Assembly (NCBI GenBank): GCA_943370145.1
Contig: CALRPY020000060.1
Span: 1 to 25,391, forward strand
Source: Ga0077536 sp943370145
GTDB lineage: Bacteria > Pseudomonadota > Gammaproteobacteria > Ga0077536
Direction: 5' to 3'
Length of the DNA: 25,391 nt
The notes below the pieces were generated by a model. It had not been told where the DNA came from, searched no databases, and saw only the letters and a list, made by a program, of their open reading frames with translations. Shown here in pieces: positions 17,801 through 24,313 of the stretch; the stretch's first letter is position 1; every line of letters starts with the position of its first letter. The translations under genes were made by a program, and so were the position numbers.

Positions 17801-17950
17801 GGCGGCGGGGAATGTGAAGGCTCCGGCAAGGGCAAGAAGGGCAAGAAGGGCAAGAAGGGCAGCAAGTACGGGTACGACGAAGAGTGCGATGACTACGAGA
17901 AGGGCAAGAAGGACTACGACAAGGGCAAGAAGGACAAGGGTAAGAAGTGA
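14801..17950 (+). CDS. Large secreted DUF11/DUF7507-like repeat protein with Lys/Gly-rich tail
   Basis: A 1049-residue extracellular or surface protein. Residues 1-30 are a signal peptide (cleavage after ATHA). About 31-200 form a unique N-terminal domain. Four immunoglobulin-like repeats of about 130 residues follow, starting near 204, 350, 480 and 610. Each contains a V-x-N-x-G-x-E-x-L core (VTNTGTETL, VRNTGTEVL, VENKGNETL, VTNIGDEGL) and ends with a Cys after DPAYV-type sequence. Residues about 743-890 resemble a DUF7467-like module (HTSCSTIYEAG, GDPSANWWVAGFR). A fifth related repeat follows from about 900. The final 42 residues (from 1008) are almost only Lys, Gly, Asp, Glu and Tyr with one Cys. 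There is no PEP-CTERM, LPXTG or lipobox. It lies 82 bp after the PEP-CTERM gene, suggesting joint expression. Family names are pattern-based. Confidence 0.8.
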   Translation: MTKTIHAGLRAVARGTLASLLLCGGTATHAELIGIGPLDKPLITISGDGTLSHQADTDAFSVSSVPTIIVLPPARFIEETLAGELQFEINLKVDDTGKATSGGSGPDLRVVGAVDFDNDGTADVDGQLLTGTINRFGSRDTGAAADNFDFEFKVTGGLLQDKYGTGMVGVIINSENSSFVGRFDADFEGRSKGNLGALPAAPQPAISLCTLVTLNADKATGLSDADQLRGDSCDVFSQIIPGGPVGSSNATYWLRVTNTGTETLKELVINAPALGLQNVSVPGSCSTLAAGAKCDIPYNAPGNAFANLHKAGVCATAGAVEVLATVVGKGQSSNTQVTDNDPAVVLCEGTPAVEIRKLVRTRTDVPFQEANSEQDAAIGLLGSGAWYQLVVRNTGTEVLRNLTIDDPALGLSGVPLVVSELAPGAVAEMTQGTSGFSKLYQAGRCATTGVKFNSASVKAFGKVSNAMVTSTDVAYVKCNQPAVSLVKQVSLDGTNFVDADSPSAPDVPLGLVGQTSVHYRLVVENKGNETLGNVVVSDARLGISQSIPALQPGESRVIGAGDAGFYKLLVSNGCRGGVGLYENVAMITGVGAETGMSVADDNPAYVRCIKGPMVQIEKQVRLLPGGTFMDADTPDTAVSGVVGTAANFEFRFKVTNIGDEGLNGFKFKDDALGIPETSLAAMNLNPGQSQFITSTTTGFGKLNAQGYCNAVGSKLNTAQVTASGILSKQSASASDPAYVQCDKQQSCAIDVDATCLVEDTGTSGGMCTAAISATTLRYTGPSIANATVTFQGKDGGSATYTGVNLEQNVTQLTMPAQNGYTVDAGAGTKLGSATTITINGKVEIIHTSCSTIYEAGKPAPLDAKTPNYPNVQKGDPSANWWVAGFRQIDGVVMKEPGPPVPGKQCTVPFDGAAVTYSYRVDNTGDTPVSLASVKDSLLGEMLVTVPTEVPVGGEVTLVTEPFFVNQARMHAVTASASVKGVPQATCAATSSVNITVEPDDGGGECEGSGKGKKGKKGKKGSKYGYDEECDDYEKGKKDYDKGKKDKGKK
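17825..17950 (+). repeat. Short tandem repeat encoding the GKK tail
   Basis: Three perfect tandem copies of the 9-mer GGCAAGAAG lie at 17831-17857, preceded by a partial copy from 17825. Further copies of AAGGGCAAGAAGGAC-type units lie between 17900 and the stop. They encode the G-K-K steps of the protein's charged tail. Such in-frame 9-bp repeats can expand or contract by slippage without shifting frame. Confidence 0.75.
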
Positions 17951-17998
17951 CCCTTGCGCGCAGTCGGGGGTACGCGTGACATGAACGCGGCCCCGACG

Positions 17999-18031
17999 GG
18001 CCGGGCAGGTGGCTCGTCCACCTGCCCGGCC
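17999..18031 (+). terminator. Strong hairpin downstream of the large repeat protein gene
   Basis: A perfect 14-bp stem (17999-18012 with 18018-18031; core CCGGGCAGGTGG) encloses a 5-nt CTCGT loop. It starts 48 nt after the stop codon. There is no U-tract, so it may terminate with Rho, block exonucleases, or both. Confidence 0.5.
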
Positions 18032-18096
18032 ACGGAGACGTCCCGTTCCCAGAGTGGTCCGGCCACGTGCCGGGCCGACTCTCCAAGGAGGCGTCC

Positions 18097-18273
18097 ATGC
18101 CAGCCTATGCCCGAAAGGATTCAAATCCACCTCAACTGCCGCGTGCCTTGCGGCCCAACCCAGGACCCGCCGGCTTCCGTGCACGCACGGAAGCCGGCCC
18201 GGCGCCGGACGTAGTCGTTCCGCTGCCCGGTCAACTGGTCCCGGGGTATCGCAAGGCCGCGGCCCACTATTGA
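18097..18273 (+). CDS. Possible small protein (58 aa), unrecognised
   Basis: An ATG at 18097 follows a near-perfect ribosome site, AAGGAGG (18085-18091), 5 nt away. It opens a 58-codon frame ending at TGA 18271-18273, 36 nt before the PrsT-like gene. The peptide begins MPAYARKDSNPPQLPRAL and is rich in Pro, Ala and Arg, with no membrane segment or Cys. An internal perfect hairpin (18169-18198) lies inside the frame, which is unusual for a coding region. It could instead be a leader ORF that couples or attenuates expression of the downstream gene. Support is the ribosome site and placement only. Confidence 0.35.
   Translation: MPAYARKDSNPPQLPRALRPNPGPAGFRARTEAGPAPDVVVPLPGQLVPGYRKAAAHY
18169..18198. 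repeat. Perfect inverted repeat (hairpin) upstream of the PrsT-like gene
   Basis: GCCGGCTTCCGTGC (18169-18182) is followed by AC and then the exact complement (18185-18198). It would form a hairpin of about 13 bp with a 4-nt loop about 110 nt before the TPR gene start. There is no U-tract. It may be a transcription terminator or pausing element, or a protein-binding palindrome. Confidence 0.5.
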
Positions 18274-18309
18274 AGCCGGTTCACACCGGTCGATGATGTC
18301 GTCAAATCC

Positions 18310-21135
18310 ATGACCAACAATGAATTCGGATTCGAGGAGGCCCCGAAGCGCGGGCGAGCGGTGCTGGTCATCGCCGTCAGCGCGCTGCTGGGACTCGTGG
18401 TCGGCGCATTCGTGCTCGGCCGGCAACACCCGGTCGACGCGCCGCAGGCGCGCGTCGAGGCGGCCGACGAGGCGCGGCTGGCGGGCCGCCACCGCGACGC
18501 GATCATCGAGTACAAGAACGTTCTGCAGGCCAATCCGGCAAACCTGGAGGCGCGCTGGCGTCTTGGGCAGAGCTATCTAGCGCTGGGCCAGACCGCATCG
18601 GCCCTGAAGGAACTCGAGCGCGCCGCGCCGCTGGCCGCCCGGGAGCCAGCGTTCAGCGCCGATCTCGCCCGCACCCGCATTCGGATGCGGCAGTACCACC
18701 GCGCGCTCGCCGAACTGGACACCCTGCCCGAGCCGCGGTCGCCGGTACTGCTTGCGCTCGCCGCCGAGGCTCGGCTCGGCCTGGGCGAAGTCGACGAGGC
18801 CGCGCAGGATCTGGCGCAGGCCAGCGCGCGCGCGCCGGAGTCGGCCGATCTCCTGTTGGCGAAGGCCCGCATGGCGCTCACGCAGCGCGATTTTGCCGGG
18901 GCGAATGCGGCACTCAATGAGGCCTTGGCGGTGGCGCCGGACGCCGTGGACGCGCTGCTTCTGCGTGGCAGGCTCGCACTGATGGAGGGGGCCGCCCAGG
19001 ACGCCAAGCGTAGTTTCGGGCACGCCCTCGTCGGGGCGGCGAGTCGCCCCGACGCACTCGCCGGCCATGCGGAAGCGCTGCTGGTGCTGGCGCAGGCGGA
19101 CGCCGCAGCTACGACCATACGACGCCTCGCCGACGTTGCGCCGCGCGCGCCGCAGACCTACTTTCTTCAGGGCTGGCTCGCCGCCTTGCGCGGCCAGTGG
19201 AAGGCGGCCGACCAGTTGCTGACAAAAGCGTTGCAGGCCGCGCCGACCCACCCGCAGGCCCTCATGCTGCTGGCAGAGGTGGCGCTGCGCCAGGGCGAGT
19301 TCGGCCGCGCCGAGACGCGCCTGCGCACCTTCGATACGGCATATCCCGAGGTGCCGGCGGCCCGCAAGCTGCTCGCCACGGTGCTGCTCGGCCAGGGCCG
19401 GGCCCGCGAAGCCGTTGCGGCACTCGAGGCGGTTGTTGACGACGACACGGGCGACCCTGCGCTGCTGGCCCTTTTGAGCCATGCGCACTATGCCGATGGT
19501 GACAACGCGCGGGGGGCGGTCTACCTGCAGCGAGCGCAGGCTGTGATACCGGATTCACCGGCACTGCTGCAGCAGCAGGCCCTCGGCGAGCTGGCGTCGG
19601 GCGATACCGATGCCGGCGTCGCCCGGCTGGCGGGACTGGTTGCCGCCGCGCCGGACGACAGGGCGCCCCGCGAGCTCTTGACACTGGCGGTGCTGCGCCT
19701 CGGCGACGCCGAGGCGGCAGTGGCGTCGGCGACGGCTCTCGTCGCGTTGCGCCCGCAGGATCCCGGCACCCACAACCTGCTCGGTATCGCGCAGGCGCGC
19801 GCCGGGCGCGCGGATGCCGCGCGCGAGGCCTTCTCGGCGGCGCTGGCGCTCGACAAGTCTTTCGCGCCCGCGCTCGCCAACCGCGCCGCGCTCGCGCAGG
19901 AGGCCGGTGACGCCGCGACCGCGCGGGCCGACTTCCAGGCGGCCCTGCGGGCGGATGCCGCCTACACGCCGGCCGCGACCGCACTGGCCCTGATGGCGGA
20001 AGGCGAGGGACGCGCGGCCGAGGCGATGGACATCCTGGAAGCCGCCGCCCGCGCGGCGCCGCGCGCCGCCCAGCCGCGCTGGATGCTGGCATTGCGAAAG
20101 CTGGCGGCAGGTGACCGCGATGCCGCGCTCCACCTGGCGGACGAGGCTTGGGCCAGCGGAGCGGCAACCGCGCAGGCGCGACTGCTGCATGGTTATGTAC
20201 AGCTCGTGGCCGGGCGTGCCGGGGATGCGTTCGACGCGTTGCAGAATCTCCACGCGGAACGCCCCGATCTGATGCCTGCCACACTGCTGCTGGCGGAAGC
20301 CGCCCGGGCAAACGGCCGTCACACGCTGGCGCTGGGTCATTACCAGACCGTGCTGCAGCAGAGGCCCGACCTCGTGCCCGCGCTGTGGGGTGCTGTGCAG
20401 AGCGCCCTCGCGACACGGGACTTCACGGTTGCGGAAACGCTCGTCGGGCGGCTGCGCGCCGCGCAGCCGGACGGGGTGATGCCCGAGTTCGCCGCAGGCG
20501 AGTTGGCTTGGGCGCGCCACGAGTACGACTCGGCGATCGCGGCCTACCGGGCCGCACACGCCCGTGAGCCGACGGCGGGTTCTTTGGCCCTGCTGGTTGA
20601 GGCGCTGCGTGCGCGGGAAGACAGCGCCGGGGCGCGGGAACTGCTCTCCGGGTGGCTTTCGACACACCCCGGCGACTTCGCGGCGCGCGCCACGCTCGGC
20701 GATCTCGAACTCGCGGCCGGCAGGCCCAGCGAGGCGCGGGCGCATTTCGAACGCGTGCTCGAACTCGCGCCGGAACACGCGGCCGCGACAAACAACCTGG
20801 CCTGGCTCTACGACGAAGCGGGTGACGCGCGCGCCCTGGAACTCGCCGAGCGGGCGCATCTGCTGAGTCCCCACAGCCCGGAAATGGCCGATACGCTCGG
20901 CTGGATACTGGTGCGCAACGGGACCCTGCAGCGCGGGCTGCAGCTGCTGAAGGAGGCGCATCGCAAGAAGCCCGACAACCCGTCGATTGCCTACCATTGC
21001 GCGTACGCGCTTGCCGCGGCGGGACAGCGGAGCAGGGCGCGCGACGTGCTGGCCCGCACGCTGGAATCGTTCAATAGCTTCCCGGAGCGTTCCGCTGCCC
21101 GGGACATGTTCGGCCGGCTGTCCGCGAAAGGGTGA
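18310..21135 (+). CDS. PrsT-like PEP-CTERM-system TPR-repeat protein (membrane-anchored variant)
   Basis: A 941-residue protein made almost entirely of tetratricopeptide repeats. They start near residue 55 (HRDAIIEYKNVLQANPANLEARWRLGQSYL) and run to the end. The C-terminal part NNLAWLYDEAGD, ELAERAHLLSP and MADTLGWILVRNG is characteristic of PrsT, the TPR lipoprotein that accompanies exosortase/EPS loci. Standard PrsT is a lipoprotein. Here there is no N-terminal Cys; instead a charged leader of about 16 residues precedes one transmembrane helix (about 17-38, AVLVIAVSALLGLVVGAFVLG), suggesting an inner-membrane anchor with periplasmic TPRs. TPR arrays scaffold protein complexes, probably the export or polysaccharide machinery. 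ATG 18310 has only a weak ribosome site. It follows the secreted repeat protein and PEP-CTERM genes on the same strand. Confidence 0.78.
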   Translation: MTNNEFGFEEAPKRGRAVLVIAVSALLGLVVGAFVLGRQHPVDAPQARVEAADEARLAGRHRDAIIEYKNVLQANPANLEARWRLGQSYLALGQTASALKELERAAPLAAREPAFSADLARTRIRMRQYHRALAELDTLPEPRSPVLLALAAEARLGLGEVDEAAQDLAQASARAPESADLLLAKARMALTQRDFAGANAALNEALAVAPDAVDALLLRGRLALMEGAAQDAKRSFGHALVGAASRPDALAGHAEALLVLAQADAAATTIRRLADVAPRAPQTYFLQGWLAALRGQWKAADQLLTKALQAAPTHPQALMLLAEVALRQGEFGRAETRLRTFDTAYPEVPAARKLLATVLLGQGRAREAVAALEAVVDDDTGDPALLALLSHAHYADGDNARGAVYLQRAQAVIPDSPALLQQQALGELASGDTDAGVARLAGLVAAAPDDRAPRELLTLAVLRLGDAEAAVASATALVALRPQDPGTHNLLGIAQARAGRADAAREAFSAALALDKSFAPALANRAALAQEAGDAATARADFQAALRADAAYTPAATALALMAEGEGRAAEAMDILEAAARAAPRAAQPRWMLALRKLAAGDRDAALHLADEAWASGAATAQARLLHGYVQLVAGRAGDAFDALQNLHAERPDLMPATLLLAEAARANGRHTLALGHYQTVLQQRPDLVPALWGAVQSALATRDFTVAETLVGRLRAAQPDGVMPEFAAGELAWARHEYDSAIAAYRAAHAREPTAGSLALLVEALRAREDSAGARELLSGWLSTHPGDFAARATLGDLELAAGRPSEARAHFERVLELAPEHAAATNNLAWLYDEAGDARALELAERAHLLSPHSPEMADTLGWILVRNGTLQRGLQLLKEAHRKKPDNPSIAYHCAYALAAAGQRSRARDVLARTLESFNSFPERSAARDMFGRLSAKG

Positions 21136-21617
21136 GTTGGCGCAGGCCTGGCCGCGCCTGACCGGAGGGCGATGACTGCGCGACTTCTTCGTCGCGCGGG
21201 TGGCCGACGGCCGTCGAAGGCGTGCTTCCCCATGGCCGGGGATGGCGCCCGGGAAGGGGCGCGGTAAGGCGTTCACCGCCCCGGTATGTGTGTGCGGACA
21301 CCGTCTTCCCGCGTCGACCGGGCTGAACGCGAGAGCACCCAATCATCTTTGGTAGTGACGTCCGGGCACGCCGCCCTCCAAGGCGGCGTGCCCGCCGCAG
21401 CATCCCGCCGCAGCCGGCGCTTCCTGCGCGCGGTCCCGTCCGGGGCACGTCGTCCTGAAAAACTATCCGGTCCACGATCTCTCCGCCATTGGACCTTGGT
21501 CCAAACGCCAAATATTCCCGCAACGTCGACAATCGCAGCCATGGCGAGGGTTGCTCCCGCTTTCTGGGCGTTGTTGTCCCACGTCTCGCAATTTTCGTGA
21601 TTCAGATCGGAGGGCTC
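21136..21617 (+). other. 482-bp intergenic region with one strong hairpin and one palindrome
   Basis: No convincing gene was seen. It contains a 12-bp perfect stem, GGGCACGCCGCC (21364-21375) with its complement (21382-21393), around a 6-nt loop, suitable as a terminator-like structure. It also contains a perfect 16-bp palindrome, TTGGACCTTGGTCCAA (21489-21504), about 120 nt before the DUF3313 gene; its left half TTGGAC could also serve as a -35 for that gene. Open frames here lack ribosome sites or any domain. Confidence 0.6.
21364..21393 (+). terminator. Terminator-like hairpin after the PrsT-like gene
   Basis: A perfect 12-bp GC-rich stem (21364-21375 with 21382-21393) and a 6-nt CTCCAA loop lie about 230 nt past the PrsT-like stop codon. 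A U-tract is missing, so strength as an intrinsic terminator is uncertain. Confidence 0.4.
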
Positions 21618-22328
21618 ATGCAAGAGAAATCAATCGCAAGGCTGGTGAAGCTGGCAACCGGCGTCTCGGCGGGCTGCGTGCTGCTGTTGGCGTCCGCTGT
21701 TGCCGTGTCGGCGACCACGGAACAGAACCGGGGTGTCACCGAAGCGGGGTTCCTGAAGGACTATTCGATCCTTCGTCCCGGCGCTGAAGGCGAGGCGGCG
21801 TTCCGTTACCTCAAGCCGGATGCGAAGTTCGGTGCTTACGACAAGGTAATGATCGAGCCGGTTACGCTATGGGCGGCAAGCGCGGATTCGCTGAAGGATG
21901 TCGGCGAAGAGGATCGCTCGATGATCGTCGACTACCTGCACACCGCCCTCGTGAAACGGCTGGGTGAGAAGATGACCGTCGTCGACGCAGCCGGGCCGGG
22001 CGTGCTGCGTATCCGCGCGGCGATTACCGAGGCCGAGAAGGCACCGGCCGTCATGAGCACGGTGTCGACGGTGATGCCGATGATGTGGGCAGCGTCGAAC
22101 CTGAAGAAGATCGCGGTCGGCACCCAGTCGTTCGTCGGCGCGGCCGGCGCCGAAGTCGAGATTACCGACAGCGTCACCGGCGAGTTGCTGGGGGCTGCGG
22201 TCGATCGGCGCACCGGCACCAAATCCCTGCAGCGCATCGGCGGCGGCAGCTGGGATGACTTCCGGAGCGCCTGCGACATCTGGGCGCAGATGCTGGCGAA
22301 CCGGCTGGCGGCGGAGCGCGCGCAATGA
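21618..22328 (+). CDS. DUF3313 domain-containing exported protein
   Basis: A 236-residue protein. The N-terminus (about 1-32, with GVSAGCVLLLASAVAVSA) is a signal peptide. The Cys sits before the hydrophobic core, so ordinary cleavage after VSA is more likely than lipidation. The DUF3313 pattern follows at once: FLKDYSILRPG, AFRYLKPDAKFGAYDKVMIEPVTLW, then YLHTALVKRLGEKMTVVDAAG and GAEVEITDSVTGELLGAAVDRR. Members are mostly periplasmic or outer-membrane lipoproteins of unknown role in proteobacteria. Start ATG 21618 is chosen because CGGAGGG lies a few nt upstream; in-frame starts from 21489 lie in the non-coding palindrome region. It is 56 bp before the SYLF gene, suggesting co-transcription. 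Confidence 0.88.
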   Translation: MQEKSIARLVKLATGVSAGCVLLLASAVAVSATTEQNRGVTEAGFLKDYSILRPGAEGEAAFRYLKPDAKFGAYDKVMIEPVTLWAASADSLKDVGEEDRSMIVDYLHTALVKRLGEKMTVVDAAGPGVLRIRAAITEAEKAPAVMSTVSTVMPMMWAASNLKKIAVGTQSFVGAAGAEVEITDSVTGELLGAAVDRRTGTKSLQRIGGGSWDDFRSACDIWAQMLANRLAAERAQ

Positions 22329-22384
22329 CGGCGCCACTGACGCTGGGCCACACCCTCGCCATCACTTCTTCCGAGGAGACGATC

Positions 22385-22951
22385 ATGCAAATGCTTCAAC
22401 GGGTGCGCGTGCGTGCACTCATCCTGTTATTGACCGTCGTTGCGCTGGCGCTTCCGCTCGCATCGCAGGCGGATACCGCGGCCGCAATCGACAGCAACGT
22501 CGACGACGCACTGCAGGACCTGTACGCGACGACGCCTGGCGCGCGCGAGATGGCGAAGCGTGCGAAAGCCGTGCTCGTGTTCCCGAATATCGTCAAGGGC
22601 GGCTTCGTGTTCGGCATGCAGTACGGCCAGGGTGCGCTGCGCATCCAAAACCGCACCGCCGGCTACTACAGCACGGTATCGGCTTCCTACGGCTTCCAGG
22701 CCGGTGTGCAGACCTTCGGCTATGCGCTGTTCCTGATGAGCGACAGCGCGCTCGACTACCTGAACCGCAGCGGCGGCTGGGAACTCGGCGTTGGCCCGAG
22801 CATCGTGGTCGTGGATGCCGGGATGGCGAAATCGCTGACGACGATGACGAGCCAGAGCGACATCTACGCATTCTTCTTCGATCAGAAGGGCTTCATGGCC
22901 GGCGCCGGCCTGCAGGGCACCAAGATTTCGCCGATCAGCCCCGACTATTGA
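22385..22951 (+). CDS. SYLF/YSC84 domain lipid-binding exported protein
   Basis: A 188-residue protein with an N-terminal signal peptide (about 1-29, cleavage after ASQA). The SYLF (Ysc84) domain follows, with AKAVLVFPNIVKGGFVFGMQYGQGAL, YYSTVSASYGFQAGVQTFGYALFLM and WELGVGPSIVVVDAG, ending in FFFDQKGFMAGAGLQGTKI. SYLF domains bind phosphoinositide-like or other acidic lipids, and bacterial versions are exported envelope proteins often tied to stress or biofilm. ATG 22385 follows GAGGAGA at the right distance; an upstream ATG at 22325 overlaps the previous gene and is less likely. It ends 9 bp before a terminator-like hairpin. Confidence 0.88.
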   Translation: MQMLQRVRVRALILLLTVVALALPLASQADTAAAIDSNVDDALQDLYATTPGAREMAKRAKAVLVFPNIVKGGFVFGMQYGQGALRIQNRTAGYYSTVSASYGFQAGVQTFGYALFLMSDSALDYLNRSGGWELGVGPSIVVVDAGMAKSLTTMTSQSDIYAFFFDQKGFMAGAGLQGTKISPISPDY

Positions 22952-22959
22952 TCCGCTTG

Positions 22960-22994
22960 CTGGCCCCGGTTCGCGGCACGCGGATCGGGGCCAG
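22960..22994 (+). terminator. Probable terminator of the DUF3313-SYLF pair
   Basis: CTGGCCCCG (22960-22968) and CGGGGCCAG (22986-22994) form a perfect 9-bp stem. Part of the 17-nt loop can pair further (CGCG with CGCG), and a short GTTTCC follows. It begins 9 nt after the SYLF stop codon. Confidence 0.55.
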
Positions 22995-23570
22995 GTTTCC
23001 ATCGCCCCGTTCTGCCTGTCCACCGCCGCGAGTCCGCTCGTGCGGACCCGCCCTTGCTGATGTCCGCACTGGCCCCGCCGCCCTGCCAGGCGCCAGATTC
23101 ATGGCCGCTTACCCAACCCGCGACGCCGCTGCCGTGAAGGCTGCTCCCGGCCCCGCGTACGCAACCGCAGCCGGCGGCATCGACGATGGGCGGTCACGCT
23201 GGCTGGCGCCTGCGATGGTGTCGAAGGTCGCGCCATCGGATTGGGGATCCCGCTGCCTGTCGCGCGGGGGCGGAGGCGGGCGTGTCCGGACGCTTTGCAG
23301 GCAGGCGGTCAGGCATCGACGTTTCGCGACCACAGGTCGGTGGCTGGTGCGGGGTGCCCGCCCGGGGCGTTTGCGCACGCAGCGCTTGCGCCCGCCGTTT
23401 CAGCCGACGGCGCGGTAAGAAGCGAGCGGAATTCGAGGAAGACCGGGAGCGGCCTCAGCCGCTGCAGGGACGATGCGCGCAGGGAGTCTGGCGCAGTGTC
23501 GGCAAGGACGGGGAAGCGTGCGTTCGCGGGTGCGGATTGCTGGCGGAACGGAATGGCTGCGAGAAAGACA
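22995..23570. other. Non-coding stretch between SYLF gene and convergent small-protein gene
   Basis: About 580 bp without a supportable gene. Open frames on both strands have low-complexity Arg/Gly/Ala composition, no ribosome sites and no domain. One small hairpin, GTCCGC-TCGT-GCGGAC (23032-23047), is present. Nothing else was recognised; decayed sequence is possible. Confidence 0.5.
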
Positions 23571-23592
23571 GGCGCCCGCCTGTGCGGGCGCC
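23560..23592 (-). terminator. Rho-independent terminator of the small exported protein gene
   Basis: On the minus strand a perfect 9-bp stem, GGCGCCCGC and GCGGGCGCC (23571-23592, 4-nt loop), is followed by TGTCTTTCTC, a T-rich tail. It lies 20 nt after the stop of the minus-strand gene and is the clearest intrinsic terminator in the window. Confidence 0.75.
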
Positions 23593-23612
23593 CGTCGTGT
23601 CCGGCGGGACGG

Positions 23613-24101
23613 TCAGTCGACCATGCCGAGCTTCACTTCGACCGTGCCGACGCTGATGTCGACGCCGACGCCCGTGGCTTCGGCCTTCAGGTGCATCTTC
23701 ACGCCCTTCTCGTTCTGGATCCAGACGCCGCCGCCACCGACGATCGCGCTCAGGCCGGCAACGCTTTCGGTGTAGGTGCCAGCGAAGTCCTGCAGCTGCT
23801 TGAGGTTGTACACCTCGCCCGACATGCGGATCTCGGCGACGCCACCGAGCGCCCCGAACTTGATGCCCGTCATGCGGAAGGTATGGTTGTCACCCGCGAA
23901 CTGCAGGCGTCCACCGCCGGCGCTGCCGCCGATGATGAGGCCGAGACCCTTGCGGCTGAACCACACGAAACCATCCGGTTCCATCGGCTCCGCAGCAGCC
24001 GACTGTTCCTGCGCGACGGCGAACGAACCGATACCGATGGTCAATGCGACCGCCAGCATGGCGAACATGATGCCCTTGTTGAAAATGCCTGTCTTTTTCA
24101 C
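23613..24101 (-). CDS. Small exported glycine-rich protein, unknown function
   Basis: A 162-residue protein with an N-terminal signal peptide (about 1-30, ending in GSFAVAQEQ). The mature domain is beta-rich and glycine-rich: FSRKGLGLIIGGSAGGGRLQ, VYNLKQLQDFAGTYTES, GGGGVWIQNEKGVKMHLKAE and GVDISVGTVEVKLG. It vaguely recalls DUF1134/EipA-like or SYLF-like exported proteins (a VYNL word, then glycine strand and an NEKGV turn), but I do not assign it. Start GTG 24101 is chosen because GGGAGT (complement of 24108-24113) lies 6 nt upstream and the signal peptide begins right there; the open frame continues to 24785 but overlaps nei. It converges on the SYLF gene and has its own terminator. Confidence 0.8.
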   Translation of the reverse strand: MKKTGIFNKGIMFAMLAVALTIGIGSFAVAQEQSAAAEPMEPDGFVWFSRKGLGLIIGGSAGGGRLQFAGDNHTFRMTGIKFGALGGVAEIRMSGEVYNLKQLQDFAGTYTESVAGLSAIVGGGGVWIQNEKGVKMHLKAEATGVGVDISVGTVEVKLGMVD

Positions 24102-24230
24102 TCGTTGACTCCCGTTATGGACGATTGGATGGGCGGGTGGCTTCGGATGTACATGGCGAACGGCACATGGATACCGCCGGATCCGACGCAAGCTCCACCC
24201 GGTCGGGACATGCTGGGCGTTCCTCATCCC

Positions 24231-24260
24231 TCGGCCAATTGGACCTTGGGCTAATGGACC
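24231..24260. promoter_or_regulatory. Second copy of a TTGGACCTTGG motif upstream of the small exported protein gene
   Basis: TTGGACCTTGGGCTAA (24239-24254) and its left flank CTCGGCCA closely match the region around the palindrome at 21481-21504 (CTCCGCCA, TTGGACCTTGG). It lies about 145 nt upstream of the GTG start of the minus-strand gene. It could be a shared operator; this is inferred from similarity and position. Confidence 0.35.
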
Positions 24261-24313
24261 GTGAAGGTCGCGGAATGGACGGGCAAACGGGGCGGGACCA
24301 GTGACGAACGGAT

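Noticed and set aside
23186..23656. Plus-strand open frames between the SYLF gene and the small exported protein gene
   Set aside because: Composition is Arg/Gly-rich without domain, there is no ribosome site, and they run through the minus-strand terminator and into the opposing gene.
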